A stretch of 64,000 nt of DNA from Bradyrhizobium sp. Ai1a-2 (GTDB lineage: Bacteria > Pseudomonadota > Alphaproteobacteria > Rhizobiales > Xanthobacteraceae): contig NZ_AUEZ01000011.1 of assembly GCF_000426245.1 (NCBI RefSeq), positions 62,001 through 126,000 of the forward strand. The letters run 5' to 3'. Below are positions 52,304-59,839 of this stretch, piece by piece (the first letter of the stretch is position 1; each line of letters opens with the position of its first letter). Both the position numbers and the translations under genes were made by a program. The notes under the pieces were generated by a model. It made no database searches, had not been told where the DNA came from, and worked only from the letters and a program-made list of their open reading frames with translations.

Positions 52304-53076
52304 GCAACAAACTCGTCCGCTACTCGGTTGCCGACGGTATTGCCGAGATCATGCTGGATCGCGCGCCGGTCAACGCGCTGAGCCTGTCCTTGATCGACGC
52401 GCTGTTGGCCGCATTGCAGACGGCTAAGGACGATGCCGCCGTGCGCGCCGTGATCATCGGCAGCGCTCACAAGGTGTTTTGTGCCGGGCTCGATCTCGAT
52501 ATCGTGCGCGGCAAGCCGGCGATCGAGACCAAGGGCTTTCTCGAACGCCTCTACTTCGCCCTCAACGACGTCCAGTACCGGATGGGCAAGCCGACGATTG
52601 CCGCAATCGACGGTGCCGCGCGGGCCGGCGGCATGACCATTGCCATATCCTGTGACATGATCATTGCCGGCGACGCCTCGACCTTCGGCTATCCGGAGAT
52701 CGATGTCGGGCTGATACCAGCGCTGCACTTCGTGCATTTACCGCGGCTGGTCGGAAAGCACCAGGCGTTCGGGCCATTGTTTCTCGGCGAGCCGTTCGAT
52801 GCCGCGACAGCGTTCCGCATGGGCCTCTTGAGCGAAGTCGTGCCGAAGGGAACCGCGCTCGATCGCGCCCGCGAGGTCGCCCGAAAACTCGCCGCCAAGT
52901 CGCCGATCGTGATGAAGATCGGCCGCGACGCCTTCATGCGTGCGGTGGATGCGGATTACCGCCGCGCGATCGAGAATGCGGCCGAGAGCTTTGCGCTCGT
53001 CGCGACGACGGAGGATTGTCAGGAAGGATTGAACGCGTTCGTCGAGAAGCGGACGCCAAACTATCGGGGACGCTGA
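52300..53076 (+). CDS. Enoyl-CoA hydratase/isomerase (crotonase) family protein
   Basis: A 258-residue crotonase-fold enzyme. VFCAGLDLDI near residue 62 and DGAARAGGMTIAISCD near 107 supply the oxyanion hole. The first catalytic Glu of classical hydratases (the E of GGCELA in rat crotonase) is Thr here (AGGMTIA), while the second survives in FGYPEIDVGLIP. A simple hydratase role is therefore doubtful; isomerase, hydrolase or lyase activity is possible. GGAGG precedes ATG 52300 in the tightly packed operon; its stop overlaps the MaoC gene start by one base (TGATG). Confidence 0.87.
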   Translation: MSNKLVRYSVADGIAEIMLDRAPVNALSLSLIDALLAALQTAKDDAAVRAVIIGSAHKVFCAGLDLDIVRGKPAIETKGFLERLYFALNDVQYRMGKPTIAAIDGAARAGGMTIAISCDMIIAGDASTFGYPEIDVGLIPALHFVHLPRLVGKHQAFGPLFLGEPFDAATAFRMGLLSEVVPKGTALDRAREVARKLAAKSPIVMKIGRDAFMRAVDADYRRAIENAAESFALVATTEDCQEGLNAFVEKRTPNYRGR

Positions 53077-53531
53077 TGGCAGGGCTATATTTCGAGGAGT
53101 TCGAGGTCGGGCGGGAATTCCATCATGAATTCAGCCGCACCGTGACCGAGATGGACAATACGATGTTCAGTCTCTTGACCATGAATCCGCAACCGCTGCA
53201 TCTCGATGCTCATCTCGCCGAGAAGACAGAATATGGCCAGCGGCTGTTCAACAGCCTCTATACGCTCGCCATCATGATCGGCATGAGCGTCTATGATACG
53301 ACGCTCGGCACCACCGTCGGCAATCTGGGCATGACGGATGTGAAGTTTCCGAAGCCGGTGTTTCACGGCGATACGCTGCGGGCGCACACCAGGATCGTCT
53401 CGAAACGCCCGAGCAAGTCGCGGCCGACCCAGGGGCTCGTGGAATTCGAGCATACCATGACCAACCAGCGCGGCGAGGTGGTGGCGAGCTGCCGCCGAAC
53501 CGGCTTGATGCTCTGCAAACCGAAGGCGTGA
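53076..53531 (+). CDS. MaoC-family acyl-CoA dehydratase (mesaconyl-CoA hydratase-like)
   Basis: A 151-residue hot-dog-fold hydratase. The segment MNPQPLHLDAHLAEKTEYG (about residues 35-53) is the hydratase active-site region. The NSLYTLAIMIGMSVYDTTLGTT stretch and VKFPKPVFHGDTLRAHTRI are characteristic of the subgroup containing mesaconyl-CoA and itaconyl-CoA hydratases. ATG 53076 (MAGLYFEEFEVG) is the start; longer frames lie in the crotonase gene. Located between a crotonase and a citramalyl/malyl-CoA lyase-like gene, it probably hydrates an unsaturated acyl-CoA to the lyase substrate. Confidence 0.88.
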   Translation: MAGLYFEEFEVGREFHHEFSRTVTEMDNTMFSLLTMNPQPLHLDAHLAEKTEYGQRLFNSLYTLAIMIGMSVYDTTLGTTVGNLGMTDVKFPKPVFHGDTLRAHTRIVSKRPSKSRPTQGLVEFEHTMTNQRGEVVASCRRTGLMLCKPKA

Positions 53532-53535
53532 GGCG

Positions 53536-54390
53536 ATGCGCTCGTTCCTGTTCGTTCCCGGCGACAGTGTCCGGAAATTCGAAAGCGCCAAGAAGACGGC
53601 CGCGGATGCCCTGATCCTCGATCTCGAAGACTCCATTGCGCCGGAGCAAAAGATGGCGGCGCGCGGCATTACGCGCGAGATGCTCAATTCGCGCAATCCG
53701 GATCAGAAGATGTATGTCCGCGTCAACGCGCTTGATACCGACATGACGCTGGGCGATCTCGCAGCCGTCATGCCGGGAAAGCCCGACGGCATCGTTCTGC
53801 CGAAATGTGCCGGTGCCGCCGACGTCAACAAGCTCGCGCTTTATCTCGATGCGTTCGAGGCGGCATCCGGCATCGCGCAAGGCACGACGCGCATCGTGAC
53901 GGTTGCGACCGAGACGGCGCGGGCGGTGCTGAAACTGCTCGACTTCGAGAATATGAGCCCGCGGCTGTGGGGCATGATGTGGGGTGCCGAAGACCTCGCC
54001 GCGTCTCTTGGAGCGTCACGCAACCGCACGGGTAACCGTTTTCACAGCCCGTTCTGGCTGGCGCGCGATCTCTGCCTGATCAGCGCGGCCGCCGCCGGCG
54101 TCGTCGCCATCGATACGATTGCGACAGACATCAATGATATCGAGGCGCTGCGAGAGGAATGCATCACGGCGCGGCAGGATGGTTTCCTGGCAAAGGCGGT
54201 GATCCATCCAAAGCATGTCGACGTCGTCAATGCCGCTTTCATGCCGACCGATGAGGAGATCGCGTGGTCGGAGCGCGTCGTCGCCGCGTTCGCGGGCAAT
54301 CCATCCGGTGTCGTGAAGATGGATGGCAAGATGCTGGACAAGCCGCATCTGCGCGCCGCGGAGAAGATTCTGGCGTCGCGGCGGGGGTGA
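53536..54390 (+). CDS. HpcH/HpaI-family CoA ester lyase (CitE-like; malyl/citramalyl-CoA lyase type)
   Basis: A 284-residue TIM-barrel lyase. SFLFVPGDSVRKFESAKKTA opens the protein; ALILDLEDSIAPEQK near residue 25, GIVLPKCAGAADV near 82 and MMWGAEDLAASLGA near 147 provide the Arg, Glu and Asp residues that hold Mg and the acyl-CoA. The HPKHVDVVNAAFMPTDEEI tail is typical of stand-alone CitE homologues. It would split a 3-hydroxyacyl-CoA such as citramalyl-CoA into acetyl-CoA and pyruvate. Last gene of the plus-strand operon, ending at a strong hairpin repeat. Confidence 0.9.
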   Translation: MRSFLFVPGDSVRKFESAKKTAADALILDLEDSIAPEQKMAARGITREMLNSRNPDQKMYVRVNALDTDMTLGDLAAVMPGKPDGIVLPKCAGAADVNKLALYLDAFEAASGIAQGTTRIVTVATETARAVLKLLDFENMSPRLWGMMWGAEDLAASLGASRNRTGNRFHSPFWLARDLCLISAAAAGVVAIDTIATDINDIEALREECITARQDGFLAKAVIHPKHVDVVNAAFMPTDEEIAWSERVVAAFAGNPSGVVKMDGKMLDKPHLRAAEKILASRRG

Positions 54391-54394
54391 GGTG

Positions 54395-54479
54395 CGTGGG
54401 GTGGGCAAAGCGAAGCGTGCCCACCTATTCCGGCACCAACCGTGAATGGTGGGCACGCTTCGCTTTGCTCACCCTACGA
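54395..54479. repeat. GTGGGGTGGGCAAAGCGAAGCGTGCCCACC-type inverted repeat between convergent genes
   Basis: GGGGTGGGCAAAGCGAAGCG faces CGCTTCGCTTTGCTCACCCT, forming a long hairpin between the stops of two convergent operons. It belongs to the same family as 27325-27407 and could end transcription from both sides. Confidence 0.85.
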
Positions 54480-55709
54480 AGCTGGGTTGATCAACGCTTC
54501 CTCAGCGGCAAGCCGGGCAATCTCGTCCTCCGTAAATCCCGCTTCGCGCAGGATGTCCTCGCCGTGCTCGCCGAGCCGCGGTGGATGGTGGCGGATCCGG
54601 GGCGGGGTCTTGCTCCACGTCGCGGCGGGGCCGGCGAGGCGGAGTGCTCCTTCGGTCGGATGCTCGATGGACTGGATGAGTCCGACCGCGGCGAGATGCG
54701 GATCGTCGATCAGGCTGTCGAGATCATGCAGCGGAGCGTGCGGAATATCGGCCTCTTCGAGCAGTTTCATCCATTCGGCGGTGCTGCGGGTCTTCATCAC
54801 CTTTGAAAACCAGTCGTAGACGAAATCATAGTTCCGCGTGCGCGCTGAAATGCTGTTCAGCCGGGGATCGCGATCAGCTTCGTTCTCCAGGCCGATCTTG
54901 CGAAAGAAGGCGTTCCACTGCTTATCGGAATATACCAGCGCGCAGATATAGCCGTCGCTGGTCTGGTAGGGACGGCGGTCCGGCGACAGTAATCGCGAAT
55001 AACCGGGCGGGCCGATGGGCGGCTCGAAACTCCGGCCGGCCATGTGGTCGCCGAGCACGAACTGCGCCATGGTCTCGAACATCGGGATTTCGATTGCCTG
55101 GCCTTCGCCGGTGCGGTCGCGATGGATCAAGGCGGCGAGGATCGCATGGGTGGCGTTCAGGCCGACGATGCGGTCCGCCATCGTGGCCGGCGAGTAGCGC
55201 GGCTCGCCGGTGATCTTGCCCGTGAGCGCTGGCAGCGCGGTCAATCCCTGGATCAGATCGTCATAGGCCGGCCGCCCGGCATAGGGGCCGGTCTCGCCGA
55301 AGCCGTGCAGGCTCGCATAGACCAGCCGCGGATTGACCGCGAGCAGATCATCCGCGCCGAGCTTGAGCCGCGCCATTGCGGCCGGCCGGACGTTGTGAAC
55401 GAACACATCGGCCGAGGACGCGAGCCGCAACAATGCCTCACGCCCGCTCGGCTTCTTGAGATCGAGTACGATGGAACGCTTGTTGCGGTTGCCCTGCAGG
55501 TACATCGCGCCCATTCCCGGATGGCGCATCGGCGCGGCATGGCGCATGACGTCGCCATCGGGACTTTCGACCTTGATGACGTCGGCGCCATAGTCGCCAA
55601 GGATCATGGTCGCGTAGGGCCCCATCATGACGCTGGTGAGATCGATCACCTTGAAGCCGGCGAGGGGACCCGCCGGCTTCGTCGCGCCGTCTTGAGCGCG
55701 GCCGGTCAA
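54474..55709 (-). CDS. CaiB/BaiF-family CoA-transferase
   Basis: A 411-residue class III CoA-transferase, only distantly similar by eye to the one at 51080. The opening LAGFKVIDLTSVMMGPYATMILGDYGADVIKVE and catalytic-Asp segment GRPAYDDLIQGLTAL near residue 150 are intact. It uses a TTG start at 55709 whose TTGA overlaps the stop of the TRAP binding-protein gene; no better start is available upstream. It is the last gene of the TRAP operon, so it presumably activates the acid brought in by that transporter. Its stop lies within the hairpin repeat shared with the convergent operon. Confidence 0.9.
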   Translation of the reverse strand: MTGRAQDGATKPAGPLAGFKVIDLTSVMMGPYATMILGDYGADVIKVESPDGDVMRHAAPMRHPGMGAMYLQGNRNKRSIVLDLKKPSGREALLRLASSADVFVHNVRPAAMARLKLGADDLLAVNPRLVYASLHGFGETGPYAGRPAYDDLIQGLTALPALTGKITGEPRYSPATMADRIVGLNATHAILAALIHRDRTGEGQAIEIPMFETMAQFVLGDHMAGRSFEPPIGPPGYSRLLSPDRRPYQTSDGYICALVYSDKQWNAFFRKIGLENEADRDPRLNSISARTRNYDFVYDWFSKVMKTRSTAEWMKLLEEADIPHAPLHDLDSLIDDPHLAAVGLIQSIEHPTEGALRLAGPAATWSKTPPRIRHHPPRLGEHGEDILREAGFTEDEIARLAAEEALINPAS

Positions 55710-56743
55710 CGGCCTGCAGCCAAAGCTTCGGTGAACGCCTTGAACACTTCGGTGCCCGGCTTGCCGCGCTTATTGATGTCCTTTACCCAGTCCTCGGCGA
55801 CGGACTTGAAGGCGGTATGGAACTGTTTCTTGTCGTCAGCGCTGAAGTTGATGACCTTCATGCCCTGCGACTTGATCTTCTCCGTTGCGGCCTTCTCGCC
55901 ATCCTCGAACCGCTTACAGCCTTCGCGCGTCGTCTGCTCGCCGGCTTCGACCAGCGCCTTGCGCACGTTCTCGGGCAACGAGCGGAACTTGGCTTCGCCC
56001 ATCGAATAGGTGAAGATCGCGGTGCCGAAATTGAGCCCTTCGGTACCGGATTTCAGGATCTTGCCGAAATCGTAGGACACCGAGCTCTGGTAGGAGAAGA
56101 TCAATCCGTCGAGTGTGCCACGGGTGAGCGACTCATAGATTTCGGGCGCCGCCATCCGCACTGGCACCGCGCCGATCGAGCGCGTCATCAGGTCCATTGC
56201 GCCACCGGTGGTGCGGATCTTCAGGCCTTCCAGGTCCTTTGCAGTCTTGACCTCGCGGCTGTTGGCGAGCTGCATCTGATAAGCGGGCAATGCGATCGTC
56301 ACCAGCGGGCGGAGCTGGTTCGGAGCGAATTCCTTGGCCTCGAGGATGCCGCCATTGTGGGAGACCTTGTAGAACGCAATCGACCCTTGGCATTCCGTCT
56401 CGAAGATGCCCGGCAGTTCGGCAACCGCGGTCAGCGGATATTTGTCGGATGAATAGGAAGGCACCACATAGGAAACGTCGGCGACGCCGGCGACAGTGAG
56501 TTGCGCCATGTCCTTGGCCTTGCCGAGTTGCTCGGCGGGGAAGTGCTGGAAGGTGACCTGGCCGTTGGTCATCTTGGTCACGAGCTCGGAGAATGGCTTG
56601 CCGACCAGCTCATGGATAACGTGGCCGTTGGGAAGGCTGTCGGCCAGGCGCAACGTGATCTTCTCTTGAGCGAGGCTTGGAGACGTCGCGGCGGCGACCA
56701 TGAGCGCAGCAAGGACGAAGCGTCTCTGCAGACGAACCTTCAT
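55706..56743 (-). CDS. TRAP transporter substrate-binding protein, DctP family (first paralogue)
   Basis: A 345-residue periplasmic binding protein. The signal peptide (RRFVLAALMVAAATSPSLAQ) ends near residue 26. The mature start ITLRLADSLPNGHVIHELV and HFPAEQLGKAKDMAQL near 68 are DctP-type. The LKIRTTGGAMDLMTRSIGAVPVRM stretch contains the Arg that usually grips the ligand carboxylate. GAGAGGAAA precedes ATG 56743; longer frames run into the permease gene. It lies downstream of DctM and overlaps the CoA-transferase gene. It is clearly paralogous to the binding protein at 58622, with LGKAxDM, CQGxxAxxK, GAVPVRMAAPxxYESLxRGTxDG in common. Confidence 0.91.
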   Translation of the reverse strand: MKVRLQRRFVLAALMVAAATSPSLAQEKITLRLADSLPNGHVIHELVGKPFSELVTKMTNGQVTFQHFPAEQLGKAKDMAQLTVAGVADVSYVVPSYSSDKYPLTAVAELPGIFETECQGSIAFYKVSHNGGILEAKEFAPNQLRPLVTIALPAYQMQLANSREVKTAKDLEGLKIRTTGGAMDLMTRSIGAVPVRMAAPEIYESLTRGTLDGLIFSYQSSVSYDFGKILKSGTEGLNFGTAIFTYSMGEAKFRSLPENVRKALVEAGEQTTREGCKRFEDGEKAATEKIKSQGMKVINFSADDKKQFHTAFKSVAEDWVKDINKRGKPGTEVFKAFTEALAAGR

Positions 56744-56769
56744 TTTGTTTCCTCTCCTTTTTTGTTGTT

Positions 56770-58059
56770 TCAGTAGCCCATCTTCATCGGCAGCCACAGG
56801 ATGATCATCGGCCAGATCACCAGGATCGCGATCGCGATCAGATGGGCGATGAAATGCGGCAAGACGCCGTGAAACACCTCGGCGACCGGGCGCCCTGAAT
56901 AGCGGGCCACGACGAAGCAGTTCAGCCCGACCGGCGGCGTGATCATGCCGACTTCGGCGGTGACGATCTTGATGACGCCGAACCAGAGCGGATCGTAGCC
57001 GAGCGACTTGATCAGCGGCAGCACGATCGGCACCGTCAGCACCAGGATCGCGATCTGGTCCATGAAGGAGCCGAGCACGATATAGCCGAACAGGATGATG
57101 GTGAGGATCAGCCAGGGTGGCACCTGCAGGCCACCCACCCAGGCGACCAGGTTCTGCGTCAGCTGCGTCAGCGTGAAGAAGTAGCCGAAGATCGAGGCGC
57201 CAAACAGGATCATCGCGATCATGCAGGTGCCATGCGCCGAGCGCAGCAGTGCGGCCCGCAGGCTCTTCCAGGTGATCTTGCCTTTCCAGAGCGCGAGAAC
57301 GAAAGCGCCGAAGGCGCCGAGCGCGGAGGCTTCGGTCGGCGTGGCGACGCCGGTATAGATCACGCCGGTCACCATGCCGAACAGCAGCAGCATCGGTCCG
57401 ACTACCCGCAGCATGCGGAATTTTTCCGCGAGCGAGACCGATGGTGCTGACGGCGCGCGCGACGGATCCTGCCAGGCCAGGAACCACACCGTCGCCATGA
57501 TGGTGAAGGTCACGAGGATGCCCGGAATGACGCCGCCGATCAGGAGCGCGCCGATGTTCACTTCGGCGAGCAGGCCGTAGATCACCAGCGCCACAGACGG
57601 CGGGATCAGCATCGCCAGCGTGCCCGAAATCGCCACCACGCCGGCGGCCATCTTCGGTTCGTATCCCTGCTTCAGCATCGCCGGCAGGCTGGTGGCCGAC
57701 AGCGTCGCGGCGGACGCAGTGCTGGTGCCGCAAATCGCGCCGAAGCCGGCGCCTGCAAGCGCGGTTGCCATGCCGAGCCCGCCTGGGATGCGTCCGACCC
57801 AGGCGGCGGTCGCCTTGAACAGGTCGTCGGCGATGCCGCTGAGCAGCACGAATTCCGCCATCAGCAGGAACATCGGGATGGTGATGAGCTCGTAGGACGT
57901 CACCGCCGACAGCGGCGCGGTCTGCAGGATGCCTGATAGCATCGGCATGCCGCCGATCAGATAGAGGCCGAGCACCCCCGAGCCGGCCATGGCAAAGCCA
58001 ACCGGCGTGCCGATCGCGAGCAGCACGAACAGCACGACCATCGCAAGGGTCAAGATCAT
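56770..58059 (-). CDS. TRAP transporter large permease, DctM family
   Basis: A 429-residue membrane protein with about twelve hydrophobic helices, the ion-coupled core of the transporter. It opens LTLAMVVLFVLLAIGTPVGFAM. GAICGTSTASAATLSATSLPAMLKQGYEP near residue 115 and GSFMDQIAILVLTVPIVLPL near 340 are conserved DctM regions. ATG 58059 (MILTLAMVV) overlaps the small-permease gene by 4 bases; a longer frame would lie within that gene. A 26-base gap leads to the first binding-protein gene. Confidence 0.93.
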   Translation of the reverse strand: MILTLAMVVLFVLLAIGTPVGFAMAGSGVLGLYLIGGMPMLSGILQTAPLSAVTSYELITIPMFLLMAEFVLLSGIADDLFKATAAWVGRIPGGLGMATALAGAGFGAICGTSTASAATLSATSLPAMLKQGYEPKMAAGVVAISGTLAMLIPPSVALVIYGLLAEVNIGALLIGGVIPGILVTFTIMATVWFLAWQDPSRAPSAPSVSLAEKFRMLRVVGPMLLLFGMVTGVIYTGVATPTEASALGAFGAFVLALWKGKITWKSLRAALLRSAHGTCMIAMILFGASIFGYFFTLTQLTQNLVAWVGGLQVPPWLILTIILFGYIVLGSFMDQIAILVLTVPIVLPLIKSLGYDPLWFGVIKIVTAEVGMITPPVGLNCFVVARYSGRPVAEVFHGVLPHFIAHLIAIAILVIWPMIILWLPMKMGY

Positions 58060-58625
58060 TCGAAGGTCTCCCCCGTGGCGTGCGACGATGGCAGCGCGAT
58101 CAGGGCGCGGCCGGTGGCCAGCGAGAGGAGGTGACCGATCAGGTGCAGCGCAAGGCGCAACGTGATCAGTCCGGCTCCGAAGGGAACGAGCGCGATCGAT
58201 GGCCACATCGGCCACGGAATGGCGCCCGCCATGACGTCGGCAGACTGGAAGCTGTCGACGGCCCGTTGGAAGCCGAGATAGGCGATCAGGGAAAACACGA
58301 CGATGCCGACGATACAGGTGACGATCTCGGAGACCCGGATCATCGCCGGCGAGAACTTCTGCTGCAGGATATCGACGCTGACATGGGCGTGGCTGGCATA
58401 GGCTTCCGACAGCACCAGGAAGAAGATGCCCACCATCAGATAAAGCGAGATCAGGTCATAGGCCCAGGAGAATGGCTTGTTGAACGCGTAGCGCATGATG
58501 ACATCGCCGAACACGATGATCATGATGGCGAACATCAACACCGCTGCCACGGTGGAGGCGATCTTCTCGATCGCCGCCAGCGCCTTCAATATTCCGTCAA
58601 GCAAAATTAGCTCCCCCCAGTTCAC
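58056..58625 (-). CDS. TRAP transporter small permease, DctQ family
   Basis: A 189-residue four-helix membrane subunit. The second helix region VFGDVIMRYAFNKPFSWAYDLISLYLMVG (about residues 39-67) is the typical DctQ signature. The start is GTG 58625, whose GTGA overlaps the stop of the upstream binding-protein gene, and the end overlaps DctM. It assembles with DctM in the inner membrane. Confidence 0.9.
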   Translation of the reverse strand: MNWGELILLDGILKALAAIEKIASTVAAVLMFAIMIIVFGDVIMRYAFNKPFSWAYDLISLYLMVGIFFLVLSEAYASHAHVSVDILQQKFSPAMIRVSEIVTCIVGIVVFSLIAYLGFQRAVDSFQSADVMAGAIPWPMWPSIALVPFGAGLITLRLALHLIGHLLSLATGRALIALPSSHATGETFE

Positions 58626-59653
58626 TTGGCCGGAATGGCCGCAACCGCCGCGTCAAACTCCTTCAGCGCGTCGCTGCCGCGCTTGCCGCGGGCGTCGAGG
58701 CCTTCCGACCAGGTCTTGGCGACGCCCTTCATCAGGTTCTTGAATTTCGCACTGGCATCAGGCGAGAGCGTCTCGAACTTGACCCCTGTCGCTTCCATCG
58801 ATTTCTTGGTTTCGTCGTCCGATTTCTGGACCTGCTGGCAAGCAGAGGGAATGATCTCCTCGGCGACATCGATCATCGCCTTCTGCACCTCGGGCGAAAG
58901 TTTCTTCCAGGCGGTTTCGCTGATCGAATAGGCGACGATGAAACTGGCAAAGCCTATTCCATCGGTCGAGTATTTCACGAGCTTGTCGGCGCCATAGGCA
59001 ACCACGCTTTCGAGCGGGAACAAGAGCCCGTCCATGGTGCCGCGCGACAGCGATTCATAGGCGTCGGGCGCTGCCATGCGCACCGGCACGGCGCCAATCG
59101 CACGCAGCGTAAGATCCTGCGCACCGCCGGTGGAACGCAGCTTCAGGCCGGTGACATCGCCGACATCCTTGACCGGCTGCTTGACGGTGAAGATGCGATA
59201 TTGCGGCAGGCTGACCGCGAGCAGCAGGCGGATATTGTTGGCGGTATAATCCTGCTGCGCAATGACGCCGTTCCGCGCGAGCTTCCAGTAGGCCAGCGTC
59301 CCTTGGCAGGACTGCTCGAAGGCGCCGGGCAGCATGGCGACTTCGGACACGGGCATCTTGTCGGAGACATAGGCCGGCGCGACATAGCCGATATCGGCAA
59401 CACCAGTCTGGGTCAGCTTCAGCATGTCGGCGGCCTTGCCGAGCTGCTGCGCTGGATAGTGCTCGAAGGTCACCGCGTTGTTGGTGCGCTTCTTGACCTC
59501 CTCCATCCAGGGCTCGAGGACGAGCTTGACGAGATAGTGGCCCTTCGGAAAGGAGTCCGCCACCCGCAGGTGAAGCGGTTCGGCGGCCTGCGCCAGAACT
59601 GTCGATGCAGCCAAAAAAGCGCAGCCGACAAGGGTCCGCCCGATCGCGACCAT
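58622..59653 (-). CDS. TRAP transporter substrate-binding protein, DctP family (second paralogue)
   Basis: A 343-residue periplasmic binding protein. The signal peptide (IGRTLVGCAFLAASTVLAQA) is followed by PLHLRVADSFPKGHYLVKL, and HYPAQQLGKAADMLKL near residue 70 matches the first paralogue. The Arg-containing LKLRSTGGAQDLTLRAIGAVPVRM segment is conserved. GGGAGGA lies just before ATG 59653, and a longer frame crosses the divergent promoter. It is the first gene of the operon, so the two binding proteins sit on opposite sides of one DctQM pair and probably deliver different but related acids. Confidence 0.91.
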   Translation of the reverse strand: MVAIGRTLVGCAFLAASTVLAQAAEPLHLRVADSFPKGHYLVKLVLEPWMEEVKKRTNNAVTFEHYPAQQLGKAADMLKLTQTGVADIGYVAPAYVSDKMPVSEVAMLPGAFEQSCQGTLAYWKLARNGVIAQQDYTANNIRLLLAVSLPQYRIFTVKQPVKDVGDVTGLKLRSTGGAQDLTLRAIGAVPVRMAAPDAYESLSRGTMDGLLFPLESVVAYGADKLVKYSTDGIGFASFIVAYSISETAWKKLSPEVQKAMIDVAEEIIPSACQQVQKSDDETKKSMEATGVKFETLSPDASAKFKNLMKGVAKTWSEGLDARGKRGSDALKEFDAAVAAIPAK

Positions 59654-59839
59654 AGATCCTCCCTGGGACGTATTGTTGTTGGAAGTAGCTGCGCATAAAC
59701 GAAATTGATCGTCAAGAACGGCGCGCAGGCCGAGGCCGTGCCGCGCCACAACCGGAAAGCGCGGCTTGTGCGGTCGCGAATTGACTTTGCGGAGGGATCG
59801 GCTGCAAATGCACTCAACCAACATCATGAGGAACACACC

